Positions 48,128 through 59,376 of a stretch of 64,000 nt of DNA are shown here, in pieces. The stretch comes from Dichomitus squalens LYAD-421 SS1 (taxonomy: Eukaryota; Basidiomycota; Agaricomycetes; Polyporales; Polyporaceae), in contig NW_006766883.1 of the NCBI RefSeq assembly GCF_000275845.1, forward strand, positions 842,494-906,493, given 5' to 3'. The notes under the pieces were generated by a model. It saw nothing but the letters and a program-made list of their open reading frames with translations. It searched no databases and had not been told where the DNA came from. Both the position numbers and the translations under genes were made by a program. The first letter of the stretch is position 1; each line of letters opens with the position of its first letter.

Positions 48128-48189
48128 GAGAAGACGAGGAGCACTACTGTGGGGGCCGCACTGCGGATGTATGGCTCTACACTCGCCCA

Positions 48190-48227
48190 CACCGCGTGAA
48201 GCGCCAGATTACAGAGGTTGGGGAACA
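48190..48227 (-). repeat. Inverted repeat arm A
   Basis: Its reverse complement reads TGTTCCCC, then about ten less similar bases, then TGGCGCTTCACGCGGTG, matching 49617-49653. Over the inner 23 bases there are two mismatches. It lies 63 bases upstream of the MFS start codon. Confidence 0.6.
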
Positions 48228-48760
48228 CGGAGAGGATGAGCACATTACCGCCACATTCCCAGCGTGTTCCCACCACATTCCGCAGGTTTAGAGGATGTCA
48301 TGGTATTAACTGCCTTCCCCTCACATTCCGACCATGTTCCCCACATATTACTTAGACATTCCGCACCCTGCGTAACATGGGATCAAATGGGATATACAAT
48401 TTTGTATCTTATTATTCATATCCATTTTTGGTGCCCAGCTTGGCGCTTAGTATTCGTCCCGATATTGGCAGCCAGATTGAATTAGATCGAAATGAATATA
48501 TATTCAAATGGCGACTCTCCTACGCTACATCCGGACTTCTCTATATATCATACAGACCGGCCCAATCAACCCTAACCCAATCACATCATACCCGTAGCCG
48601 CCGATACTGGCTTACAATTGGACATCAGACACAGCTGAGATGGCACGCGCAATACATGCATATATGCACTCACCATGTCGATATTTCAGTTCTGCTTAGA
48701 AAGGATTAGCAGTACACTGTAGCGTTGAAACTGGGTACTCACAGTCTTAATCAAGGACAA

Positions 48761-48862
48761 TCGATAAACGCGGGACAACCTACTAGATGCGGCAGCCATC
48801 AGACTTTGGGACTTCACACGCAACACTAGAGACGTACTATTGCCCTGATCAGCAGATGTATT
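48761..48862 (+). repeat. 102-bp block left of gap
   Basis: Identical over all 102 bases to 49176-49277 and ends exactly at the gap. Confidence 0.95.
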
Positions 48863-49175
48863 NNNNNNNNNNNNNNNNNNNNNNNNNNNNNNNNNNNNNN
48901 NNNNNNNNNNNNNNNNNNNNNNNNNNNNNNNNNNNNNNNNNNNNNNNNNNNNNNNNNNNNNNNNNNNNNNNNNNNNNNNNNNNNNNNNNNNNNNNNNNNN
49001 NNNNNNNNNNNNNNNNNNNNNNNNNNNNNNNNNNNNNNNNNNNNNNNNNNNNNNNNNNNNNNNNNNNNNNNNNNNNNNNNNNNNNNNNNNNNNNNNNNNN
49101 NNNNNNNNNNNNNNNNNNNNNNNNNNNNNNNNNNNNNNNNNNNNNNNNNNNNNNNNNNNNNNNNNNNNNNNNNNN
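48863..49175. other. Assembly gap (313 N)
   Basis: Run of 313 undetermined bases between two identical 102-base blocks. Confidence 0.99.
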
Positions 49176-49277
49176 TCGATAAACGCGGGACAACCTACTA
49201 GATGCGGCAGCCATCAGACTTTGGGACTTCACACGCAACACTAGAGACGTACTATTGCCCTGATCAGCAGATGTATT
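49176..49277 (+). repeat. 102-bp block right of gap
   Basis: Exact copy of 48761-48862 starting exactly at the end of the gap. The placement points to overlapping contig ends rather than a biological duplication. Confidence 0.95.
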
Positions 49278-49616
49278 TATGAGAGAACACCTGCATGTTA
49301 ACACATCAGCTGCCATCCGAGAGTCAATGGTCAGGACGTACCAAGGGGAAGATAGGCATACGGAGGGAATGCAAGAAGTACGAAGTCAAGATGTGGACGC
49401 GATGGCAGGTTGATATGGGACCATACGACGACGTCATCGCGGACGGATAAGTAATTTTGGGCAGGCAAGTCCCCCTTATAATAGAAATCTGCACAAGCGG
49501 TTGGGGATGTTGAGGGAATCTGGAGAGAATGTGCATGTTCCCACCAGATTCCCATCAAAGGGGGATTTACTGGGGAATCCGTGGGTGATATGCGCGGAAT
49601 ACGCAAATTCCCAGCA

Positions 49617-49653
49617 TGTTCCCCGCCACCGTAATATGGCGCTTCACGCAGTG
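49617..49653 (+). repeat. Inverted repeat arm B
   Basis: Counterpart of 48190-48227 in opposite orientation, about 1.4 kb away. The two may be ends of a transposable element interrupted by the assembly gap. Confidence 0.6.
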
Positions 49654-49875
49654 CCAAGAGAGGCTGTCTATTGCAATTGTAGTACGAACGTCTCAGGCAG
49701 CAGTGGACGGCGGAGGGAGGAAGACTGACAAGTCTGGTGACCAAAGAGCATGCACTGTGGACCGTCTCAAGCCGCGTCCGAGTCGGACATCTAATCAGAT
49801 ACGTAATTGGCACTTCACCCGATCCCCGATGAGATCTGCGGGGGGCGGCGTCCATTCACTGTCCGTCGGACTCTC

Positions 49876-49897
49876 GTCGGACGGCCTCCCGTCCGAC
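49876..49897. repeat. Perfect short hairpin
   Basis: GTCGGACGG, loop CCTC, CCGTCCGAC: a 9-bp perfect stem with a 4-base loop. A further CCGTCGGAC lies just upstream at 49863-49871. No gene end is nearby, so it is not clearly a terminator. Confidence 0.7.
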
Positions 49898-50259
49898 CAC
49901 CTTACGGAAACCCTGGCTAAGTATGTACAGCTTGCATTCCCAAGTCTCTCGTAACGATCCGAATGTATCAGGCAACTGACTAGCCTAGTAATGTGCAAAT
50001 ATACCCGCCGGTGAGCGGGAGTACACATACTCGTCCATCCTGCCTTTTGGCGTAACGGCTTCGGTGGACGCGTTCGAGCCAAGTTACATACGCTTGCAAA
50101 ACCTCATGGGGCAAATGCCATCCATGTGGAAAAGACACCTACTGGGGATAGCATGACTAGTCCAGCTTGTCATTCAGAGCAACCAAAATAACATACACCC
50201 AACGAGGAATCCGAGCAAGGTCCATCCACGTACGTCCACAAGTCCATGCAATCCTTCCG

Positions 50260-50951
50260 TCATACAAACGTCCGAGAATCCCTAGTTAACTTCTTCTTCC
50301 CAAGGCCAGAGCGCATCCATAGGAGCGTTGCGATGAGCGTCACACAGCACAAGCTAAACTCTGTCCAGCCCAATGCTTCCACAGTGAGCGTTTGGCGGCA
50401 TCTGCTTGAAACGCTCAGCTCGTATGGGCGGCGGCGGAGATGGATGCAATACGAATAGGAACCCACCGGGATATGGGCGCGTGGCCGGCGCAGTTGCCAC
50501 CCGTGCGCGCATTATGCATGAAGCCCGCACCAAGCCCCTACGTGGAACCGTCGGTCAGGACCTTCTAGACGAAGAAGAAGACGGCGATACGTACCCATAA
50601 AATGGACGTGAGCAGGAGCCATATTACAGAGCTCGCAACTTGGGCGAGGATGTGTACGGCGCCGTCGACGATCCAGAGGACGTACGCCGTAGAAAACAGC
50701 AGCGTCCACGCCGACGAGAAGCACATGAGGATGAGGCTGGAACGCAAATGGCTCTCCGTCAGTCGCGAGCGACACTTGGGACGGGCAGGAACGGACAGGG
50801 AGTGGTAGCCCGGGCTGGACCATGTTCGGGCTTCGTTCCCGGCGCTGATGAGGAATGCGGTGAGCCCGAGCTCTGCGGCTGCTGTGAGGGTCATGAGGGT
50901 GAAGAGGAATGGATGGTAGTCGGCCCGCATCGCGACTCGACGGTATCGCAT
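50260..50951 (-). CDS. MARVEL-type four-span membrane protein
   Basis: Exons 50951-50595, 50537-50467 and 50401-50260 join in frame to 189 residues. Four hydrophobic segments: about 14-36 (PFLFTLMTLTAAAELGLTAF), 68-88 (SLILMCFSSAWTLLFSTAYV), 95-117 (AVHILAQVASSVIWLLLTSI) and 155-172 (FSLCCVTLIATLLWM). A Gly/Cys-rich extracellular loop (FMHNARTGGNCAG and a following CRQT) and the segment EALGWTEFSL precede the last span, as in basidiomycete MARVEL-like proteins. The tail is Lys/Arg-rich (GLGKKKLTRDSRTFV). Probably in the plasma membrane or secretory vesicles; specific role unknown. Confidence 0.82.
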
Positions 50952-51476
50952 GCTCTAGTGAGATGGGCAAGGTCGAAGAGGTGCTGCCTTTGCGCTAGGG
51001 GGTTGTGCAATATATGTTGGGCGGAACATGGCGCAGGATGTGTGCGACGCAAGGCGTGCTGTGGAACACGCGGATAACATGCACACTGAAATGCCCTACG
51101 AACACGGGCCTAGGAGCATCTAGAGAACTTTATCGTCGCTATAATCTTTGAGGACCGGGGTGGGGCACGGTTCGCGTCGCGCGACGATCCGGCGCACACA
51201 TGTCTTGAGCATGGAGGAATATTGAGATGGGAGGACAAGAATGTCACATGATGGTACCTATGCTCGGCTGGGCGCGGGCGGTGGTTGGCCGAGGTGGGAC
51301 TCGGAGTCGCGAGTGGTTGCAATCCCGGGCTGGCGACGGGCGCGCGTCCGTCGTCGAACCCATCTCTCTCCTTGCCCCCTTCCCACTCTCCCTCGTCGGC
51401 ACAAGGGGGCTGCTGAGTATACCGTCCGGTCGACTACTCACTCCCCCATGCACGCCGTCGCCGCCGTCTCCTCGTC
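50952..51476. other. Divergent promoter region
   Basis: 525 bases between divergent starts of the MARVEL-type gene and the RasGEF gene. C-rich stretches (CTCCCC, CCCCCTTCC) precede the RasGEF start. No gene is seen. Confidence 0.5.
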
Positions 51477-54400
51477 ATGAATTTGTCCAACAATCCTCCT
51501 ATCGACCTTCCAAAAATCCCTTTTCTCCCCCCCATCCAAATGCCCGACACTTCCAACCTCTTCAACCGATCCTCCGGCCAGAGGAGCACAGACTCCCCTT
51601 CCTCTTCGCCCCACGCCTCGCAGGACACCTTCTTAACCGCTCACACGTCCCTTTCCCCGGATCAGCCCAGCTCATCTTCTGGCAACGGCTCGCCAGTGTA
51701 CTCATATCCCCCTGCCGTAACCGCTCTTCGCACTCCAGTCGGTCTTAGGAAGTCCATATCCGTCGATTCTTTCGTAAGCATCAAGCACGCCGGCCTCAAG
51801 TCCCCAAGACCCAATCCTCCTAGCCCCCTTTCCTCCGAATTCCGCGCTTCCCAGGGCGATACTGACCATCTCTCGCCCCCTTACCCACGCCAATCCGACG
51901 CTGCCACTGCCAACCTTCGCCCTATCCTGACGGAGCGCGATAAACGTGCTACCGTGACGTCCTACTCTGGCTCATCACGCAGTCGTGGGACCAGCGTTAG
52001 CACGACGACCGACGACCGCGACCCAGGCACATTGGACGAGTCGGACATGGAGCGCTCAGACGACTTCTCAAGGCGCGTGCGCAAAGGCAAGCAGAGTTCC
52101 CGCCAGTCAGTCCGGCCTGGAGACCTCCCCATGCCCTCGCGTCTCCACCCCAAGGCGTCAGCACCTGTCATGCATGTTGGCCAGACCTCTCCGATCTCGC
52201 CTTCTCGGACCAGTGTCTCCAGCGTTTCCACCAAGCACAAGAGTTTATCTAATGTGCAGAACTTCCAATACCAGCATCTTCCCGATGAGGACGAGGTGGT
52301 GAGTAGAGGTAGATCTTCCCTCCCTGGCCCTGCTTTTGACGAAGTCCACCTCAGCTGCCCCTGACGGAGGTCACGCTTCTTGTCGTCGGTCCCCATGGCT
52401 GCGGCAAGTCCACTGTTATTCACAAGGGACTGAAGTTCCCCGACCTTTCGCCACCCGAGGAGGTGACCATTGATATTTGTGGCGGCCAGAGGCCGTTCAC
52501 TTGTGCGTCTTCCATACCATCCCGTGTACGCGGATTAATCTCATGGTTCCTTAGACATTGCACGGAGAGGTGTTGTTCTTCTAGACAACGACGAGCCAGT
52601 CAATCTGCGGGTGCTCGAGGCTGACATTTCCCCGTTTAACCTGGGCGAAGCTCGCGGGATGTGGGCGGATACGACGGATATGTGGGACGGCGTTGCCATC
52701 TGCTACGACGTGACCGACGAGCATCCTCAGGGTCATCTCGAGGACCTTCTCCGTAAGTCCTGAAGACACTCGAGGTCAAGTTACGGCTCATCATTCCTTT
52801 GGCAGATACCTTCCGTCAGCTCAAGGTGCCTGTCATCGTAGTCGCATGCAAGGCCGATCTGGAGACCACTGTTCCGTTCAATGTCGTCGAGGCTATGGCG
52901 AGGCGGTACGACACGGGTATCATCCAAGGCTCAAGCGTGGACGAGAATGGGAAGAAGCAGGTTCGCGCCGGCTTCCGGTGGCTCATTCAACGCATCCTCA
53001 TCAGCAGAGGAGGTATGCATCACTATCGCGCATGACCTTTTGGCTTCATTGCTCACAGAGCCACCACCCTAGATGATTATCAGGGCAACCCGGCTTCGCC
53101 CAACGCCGTCTCGTCTGCGTCGCCGCCACCGTGGGAGATCTCACGCGCGTCTTCCGTAACGCCGACGGCGTCATCTTCCTATCGCAGAGAGTCCATCCAA
53201 CAATCCTCACCTACCAACCGGACATTAGGCCACGCGCCTTCGCAGTCGATATCCCATGCGAGCCGTCCGTACCATCGACCCGTGACCAACCCTCCGTCCG
53301 GAGTACCTACTCCGGCGTCTCCGACACGTGCTCGCTCGACTAGCGATCTGCTGTCTGAGCACGAGAAGTCCAAGCGGGAAGAGCGGGAGGGTCACACCAC
53401 AGTATATAATGCCGGACGGAACAGCAGCCATGCGTCCCTCCAGGCTCATGCCGTCGCTGGCCTCGGCTTAGATGGGCCTTCAAGTACTACGGACGTCTCG
53501 ACCTCGGATGGGGTGAGGGACCTCTCCATGAAAGAATCGTGAGTGCAGTCAGCTGGCATGGGTCGCGGCGGGTCCTTACCGTTTATATCTACAGAAGTCG
53601 TGCTCCGCCTTGGATGAGTCTGGACGACTTGCTGAACAAGCTGTTATTTATGGCCGTCTGTGATGATGGTGTGTCCTCCGTCCTATGTCAGGCCTTGCTG
53701 CTCATCACGCATTCGCGCAGATCCGGTCTTCATCTCCCATTTCCTTCTCACGTATCGACGCTTTGCAAGTCCCCGGGCGATTCTCCTCGCTATGCAGAAA
53801 CGCATGCGCGCTCTCGATCATCCAACGGGTGATCCTCTGTTCGCGTGTTACGCACAGATGAGGTACGTCTCGGTTTTGTCCACTGATGCAGTGCCGCTCA
53901 CGCTCTCTACAGGATTTGTCAACTACTAGATCACTGGATCAATCTATATCCCACCGACTTTGCCGTGTCTGGCGCATCTAGTGCACTCGCCGCTCTCATA
54001 AAGTCGATCCTCAACAAGACCTATCTACTCCACTACGGCGCTGAATTCCTCCCTTTCCTCGAGATGGTGTCGAGTCTGAAGGACAAGGACGCGTCGTGGG
54101 CCCTCAAAGTCGAGGACGAGAGTTCTGACTCGTCTAGCATCTCGGACGAAGAACACTCCTTCCTCGTGGACCAACCTGTGTCACAGCGCTCATCAAGTCC
54201 ACCCCCCATTCCCGCCGACAACGGCCCGAGCAACCCCTCAGCATCCCAGTCTGGTTTTGCGCGCGAGAGGAAGGCAAGTCTGCCGCTGACGGCGAAGGCC
54301 CTCATCTCCTCTGCCCCCACTGCAGGTCAAGGCGGCGATCTTCAGGATTCGATACCGAAGGCACCGGCCAACCTTTCACCAAAGGACATCCTGCGTGCGC

Positions 54401-55491
54401 TGCAGCATACTAGTCAGCTGCTGCAAAACTATGATCCCGCCGATATTGCGCAAGAGATGACCAGATTGCAATGCCAGTTCTTCCTCCGGATTGAGGTGGG
54501 TAGTAGCGAAACTATCTCCGACCCAGTGTCTGACGACTGATCACTTTATATCAGCCGCGCCATTGGCTGCAGCACGTCCTTGTACAGGGCAAGAAGGACA
54601 CGGAGTCGGACCCGATCGTTGTCTATAACCTTCTTTCGAATCACTTCGGTGAATGGTGCGCTCATGTCTCCTCGGCGTCCGTTACATCCTCGGGCTAATA
54701 GTGCTTCTTCAGGGTCGTGTCGCTGATCCTCTGTCACGATAAACCCAAGAACCGGGCACGTCAGATCGAAAAGTTCATCGACATCGCGAACCGGTTGCGG
54801 AATCTCCACAACTACTCCGGGCTCCGGGCCATCATTGCCGGGATCAACAGTGCCACTTTTGAAGGAGACGAGTCGCTCGAGCTTCTTCGGACAAGATTCA
54901 GCGAGCACTGGAAAAATTTCCAGCAATGGGACCAGCTCTTGCAGTCCGTGCGCTCGCACCAGAAGTACCGGATGGCTCTACGGAATACGAAGGGGGCGTG
55001 TATACCCGCACTGTACGCCGCGGTCTGTGTCAATGCTGTTGGCTATGCACTGACTGTTTCTCTTGCAGAGAAATTCATCTATCCGATCTCATACGCGCAC
55101 ACGAAGGAAACCCCGACTACCATGACGACGACCCTACCAAGATTCACTGGGCGAAGTTCAACATGATGGCGCGCTTCATCGACACCATCGTTCAGTGCCA
55201 GAAGGGCTGCCGCGAGAGTGGCGATTATGACAGGTTTCCACCCCGGGATAGGATTCGAAATCTATTCCTCACCCACCAAGAGGAGTTGCTCATGGACTAC
55301 GAGGTATGTCTCGTCTCTTAGTGTCCTTACGTCGACTGACCATGCTCCTGTAGATGCAACGTTCTCGCATAGCGCTCCCGGATCTCGAGTACGAGGACAA
55401 CCCCAGATCAGGAGGTCCCCGCATAGTTCCCCGGGACCCTATCTACAAGGAATCTGCCGGGTTCCGTAAGCTCTTCGCCCTTTTGGGGTAA
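51477..55491 (+). CDS. Ras guanine-nucleotide exchange factor with N-terminal GTPase-like domain
   Basis: Exchange factor of the Cdc25 class activating Ras-type GTPases. Residues about 1-280 are Ser/Pro-rich and disordered. A P-loop domain follows: Walker A/G1 GPHGCGKST, then a possible G4 motif ACKAD and G5-like GSS (region LPLTEVTLLVVGPHGCGKS to WLIQRILISR). A clear DxxG (G3) is absent, so GTP hydrolysis is doubtful. After a second low-complexity linker comes the RasGEF N (REM) region (MSLDDLLNKLLFMAVCDDDP, FISHFLLTYRRFASPRAILL). The catalytic CDC25 domain reads RQIEKFIDIANRLRNLHNYS, GLRAIIAGINSATFEGDESL, KYRMALRNTKGACIPALE and NMMARFIDTIVQCQKGC. Ends FRKLFALLG. Several short introns, all in frame. 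Confidence 0.92.
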
Positions 55492-55957
55492 AGAACCTCG
55501 TGTCGCACCGCGTTGTCGCACCCGCTGCTTTCCATATACCTCGCTTTCTTACAGCCAGCACATATCTATGACAGTACATTACACCCGTGAATTTTTTTGT
55601 ATTACCCTTGTTGTCGACGTTTGCTATGCTGAATATGACGAGTTTGTATGCGGGCTTTTGGATCGCATCCTATATACGATACCCTGTCTATGTCTGTGCA
55701 CGACCCACTCACGATTTCCTTTGATCTATCCAAGCAATTCCAAGCAATCGAGCTCTCCTTCCAAGTCTCTTCAGGTCCTCAATGTCTGACTCCCTAAGTC
55801 CATCGTATGTGAGGGTCATGCGGAAGGAACTGCCAACTGAGAAGCCTTGAGGGAATCGCCGCGAGCTCCCGTCTGATTGGCTGGCAAGTCCGGACCGGGC
55901 GAGATCCGCCTCGGGAACGAGCGTCTAAATATTTGTGTCTTTCGCACTTGCGCCTCG
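55492..55957. other. Spacer RasGEF to DRS1
   Basis: 466 bases between two plus-strand genes, with the RasGEF terminator and the DRS1 promoter. AT-rich around 55580-55700. No gene is seen. Confidence 0.5.
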
Positions 55958-58689
55958 ATGTCGAAAACCCAGACTGCAGAGGAAGTCGTCGAGCTCAACC
56001 CAGACTTCTCCTTCGACCTCTCAGGCGATCCTTACAATGACTTCCTGAACGACCACATCGATGTCCAGGACCTCGTCAAAAAGGGCTCTAAGCCGGTACG
56101 CTGGAAAGTGATATGTATTTTCCGCGGCTGCTAACGGATGTACTCAGGAACCTATCTCAGTGGACGACATCATAGCCCGTCGGAAGCTGCGCGGAAACAG
56201 TGCTAGGAAGCGTAAACGTCCTGTAGAAGATGAGGGGGAGGAGGAGGATTCTGAAGGAGACGAGGACTCGGATGACCACGAAGACGACGAAGACTCTGAT
56301 GGTTCTGCTGTGTCCGAGGAGGAGTACGAGGGAGTTTCAGCAGACGAAGACGAAGATGACCCTCTGGCTACTTCTGGTGAGGAGTCCGGCGTGGAGGAGG
56401 ACGAGGAAAATGGAAAAGGAGACGAGGCACACGACATGTCAGATGACGCGGAGGACGAGGAAGACGCAGCATCCTCCTCCGGCGACGAGTCAGAAGAAGA
56501 GACGCAAGCGGAGAAAGAGCGCAAGGCTGCATTCTTTGACTCCGAGTCTGGTCCCTCGGAGGCTCACACGTCCTTCCTCTCCATGAACCTTTCCCGGCCC
56601 ATCATCAAGTCACTCACCACATTAGGCTTCACCACCCCCACGCCAATACAGGCCGCAACCATTCCAGTCGCGCTCCTGGGCAAGGATGTCGTCGGAAACG
56701 CCGTCACGGGTTCAGGCAAAACGGCCGCGTTCATCATCCCCATGCTCGAACGTCTCATGTACCGCGACCGGGGGAAGAAGGCTGCGGCGACGCGATGCCT
56801 GGTGCTCGTCCCAACCCGCGAACTTGGCGTGCAATGTTTCGAGGTCGGTACGAAGCTTGCGGCGCACACGGACATCCGCTTCGCGCTGGTTGTAGGTGTG
56901 TGCATCCGCGAGTTTCTCTGGAGTGTGACCATCTGCTCAACGTTCGTCAACCCTTCACGCCAGGTGGCCTGTCCATCAAGGCGCAAGAAGCAAATCTGCG
57001 AACCCGGCCGGATGTCGTTATTGCCACCCCTGGTCGTCTCATTGACCATATCCGCAACTCTCCCACCTTCACCCTCGACGCTCTCGATATCCTTGTTCTG
57101 GACGAGGCGGACCGCATGTTGGAGGACGGTTTCGCCGATGAGCTCACTGAAATTATCAAGTCATGTCCGACGTCTCGCCAGACCATGCTCTTCTCTGCTA
57201 CCATGACTGACTCCGTTGACGAGCTCGTCCGCATGTCGCTGAATAAGCCGGTCAGGCTCTTCGTCGACCCTAAGCGTGCGACCGCACGGGGTCTGCTGCA
57301 AGAGTTTGTTCGTGTACGGGCTGGGAAGGAGGCCGAGCGTTCAGCGCTACTAGTCGCGCTTTGCAAACGGACATTCAAATCCCGTGTCATAATCTTCTTC
57401 CGGAGCAAGAAGCTCGCTCACCAGATGCGCATAGTGTTCAGGTTACTGGACATGAAGTGCGACGAGCTTCATGGCGACCTCAGTCAGGAACAGGTGAGAC
57501 AGGTCCCACCCTTAAGCGGAGGCGCTGGAGCTGACCGTGTATACTTAGCGGCTGAAAGCGCTGCAACAATTCCGTGACGGACACGTCGACTACCTCATGG
57601 CCACAGACCTGGCTTCCCGCGGTCTGGACATTAAGGGGATCGAGACGGTCATCAACTATGACATGCCGGGACAGCTTGCTCAGTATCTCCACCGTGTGGG
57701 ACGTACAGCACGCGCGGGCAAGAAAGGACGGTATGCCCGTTCTCCGACACCGGCTTCTCCGGGATTCTCATCGGGACACTTGACAGATCTGTCACGCTTG
57801 TGGGCGAAGCGGACCGCAAGATGCTCAAGGCGGCCATAAAGCACTCGTCCGGCGGCGAGGATCAGATCCGCCACCGGCAGGTCCCGCAGGAAGTGGTTAG
57901 CAAATGGGCCCAGAAGCTCGACTCGCTCAAGCAGGAGATCTCCGAAATCCTGCAGGAGGAGAAGGAGGAGAAACAGGTCAGTGCGCGGGCGTTCTATCCA
58001 TTCGCATACGGCGTGCCTTATGCTGCTCCATTGACAGCTTCGCCAAGCCGAAATGGAACTCAAAAAGGGCCAGAATATGATTGAGCACGAAGCGGAGATC
58101 TTCTCGCGGCCCGCTCGCACTTGGTTCCAGACAGGGAAGGAGAAGGCCAAGGCCGAAGGTCAGTCATTTCAGGGATTCATTTCCCCTCATGCCCAAATAG
58201 AGTGATTCCTTGTCCATCAGCGTTGAGTAAACAACAGTACGAAGCTGGTTTTGACGCCGGTAAAAAGGGAAAGTCAAAGGAGCCAGCGCAGACGAAGGTA
58301 CGTAAAATGAAGCCATCGTGATCCGGCCGCTGCTGACGGAGCGGCCCAACTAGCCGAAACGGGACAAGTTTGCGGGGCTATCGAGGCGGGCTAAGCGGAG
58401 GAAGATGGCGATGGAGGAGGATGCGGCGGAGACTGGGGCGATCCGTGCGGCAGTTCGTTCTGCCAAGAAGGCAACTCGACCCGCCAAGATTGGCGAGCCA
58501 GAGCGACGAACAACATCTTCGAAGAAGAGGGACAAGAAGGGGGTGCGATCGAAGAGCAAGACGAAGTCGAAAGGTGGCGCGTTCGACAAGGACTTGGGAC
58601 AGCGGCCGGCGAGGGAGGGCGTGAGGGCGAAGAAGGGCGACGTGATTGGAGGCATGGGAAAGAAAAAAGGCGGAAAACGGAAGTCATAG
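55958..58689 (+). CDS. DRS1: DEAD-box RNA helicase Drs1 (DDX27)
   Basis: Nucleolar ATP-dependent RNA helicase for 60S ribosomal subunit assembly. The N-terminus [20 protein letters not shown] leads to a basic patch ([15 protein letters not shown]) and a long Asp/Glu-rich tract. Helicase motifs in order: Q motif [22 protein letters not shown], Ia PTRELG, GG in [10 protein letters not shown], Ib [20 protein letters not shown], then [10 protein letters not shown] (IV/QxxR region), [11 protein letters not shown] and [14 protein letters not shown]. The C-terminal extension has a coiled region ([20 protein letters not shown]) and a Lys/Arg-rich tail ending KKGGKRKS. About seven introns, all short. 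Ends at 58689. Full length for the family. Confidence 0.96.
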
Positions 58690-59376
58690 GACCCTCCCTT
58701 GTATGATGTGTCCGGGGAGTCACCCTACCTGGACTTTGCCTCTCCGCATGCAGCGATCGAGGTCTTGAGTGGATTCATCGCCTGTCTGATGCATTGGGGT
58801 ACCTAGCATGATGCACCCCAGCAAGTATTCCGTCAAAAAAACACTCTTACGTCGGTCAAGATTGCTATGAATGTTGTTGGACAACTCGCCCACGGAAAGG
58901 ATCACGCTGGACTTTATGCGAGCAACATGGGAACTAAGCAAAGGCCGGACGCACATGAGGCCGCTCGCGATTCGGCGACGCGTGACATGTGTGACATTAT
59001 CGTGACAAGACGCGGTTCTTAGGCGTCTTTGTAGGCGCGTATGGTGCGCCTCTTGCTCCGGACGCTGAACTTTGGAGTGAGTGGCACGGTGCCTTTCTCC
59101 GTTGAATGTATGCGCTACCCTCCGCTTCCATGATCTCATCCCCTGCCATCGGCTCAACGCAGAATTACCCAAAAACCCCTAGTTGTACATCGTGTTCCGC
59201 TGTAGCGGTGTGCGTTCGCCCTACAACTTGACATTGGCACCTACCTCCGATACTCATCCCTTAGTGGCCTCATTGACAGTGAAGAACGCAAGAATCCGGG
59301 TTTTTAGGTCATGCGCCCCCAGTTGCCTATGAATATACCTAATCTGATCCGCTATGCAATCGCAGAACGTCCACCT
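58690..59376. other. Spacer DRS1 to APC4
   Basis: 687 bases with the DRS1 terminator and APC4 promoter or leader. An in-frame Met at 59311 may be the true APC4 start. No other gene is recognised. Confidence 0.5.

Larger units (their letters stand above)
48128..50259. other. Gene-poor repeat-like region
   Basis: 2.1 kb with no gene. It contains an inverted repeat pair (48190-48227 and 49617-49653), repeated GTTCCC/ATTCCC-type strings, an AT-rich tract near 48370-48560, a duplicated 102-base block around a gap, and a hairpin at 49876-49897. Confidence 0.6.

Noticed and set aside
56144..56524. 126-residue Ser-rich open frame on the minus strand
   Set aside because: Antisense shadow of the acidic tract of DRS1.
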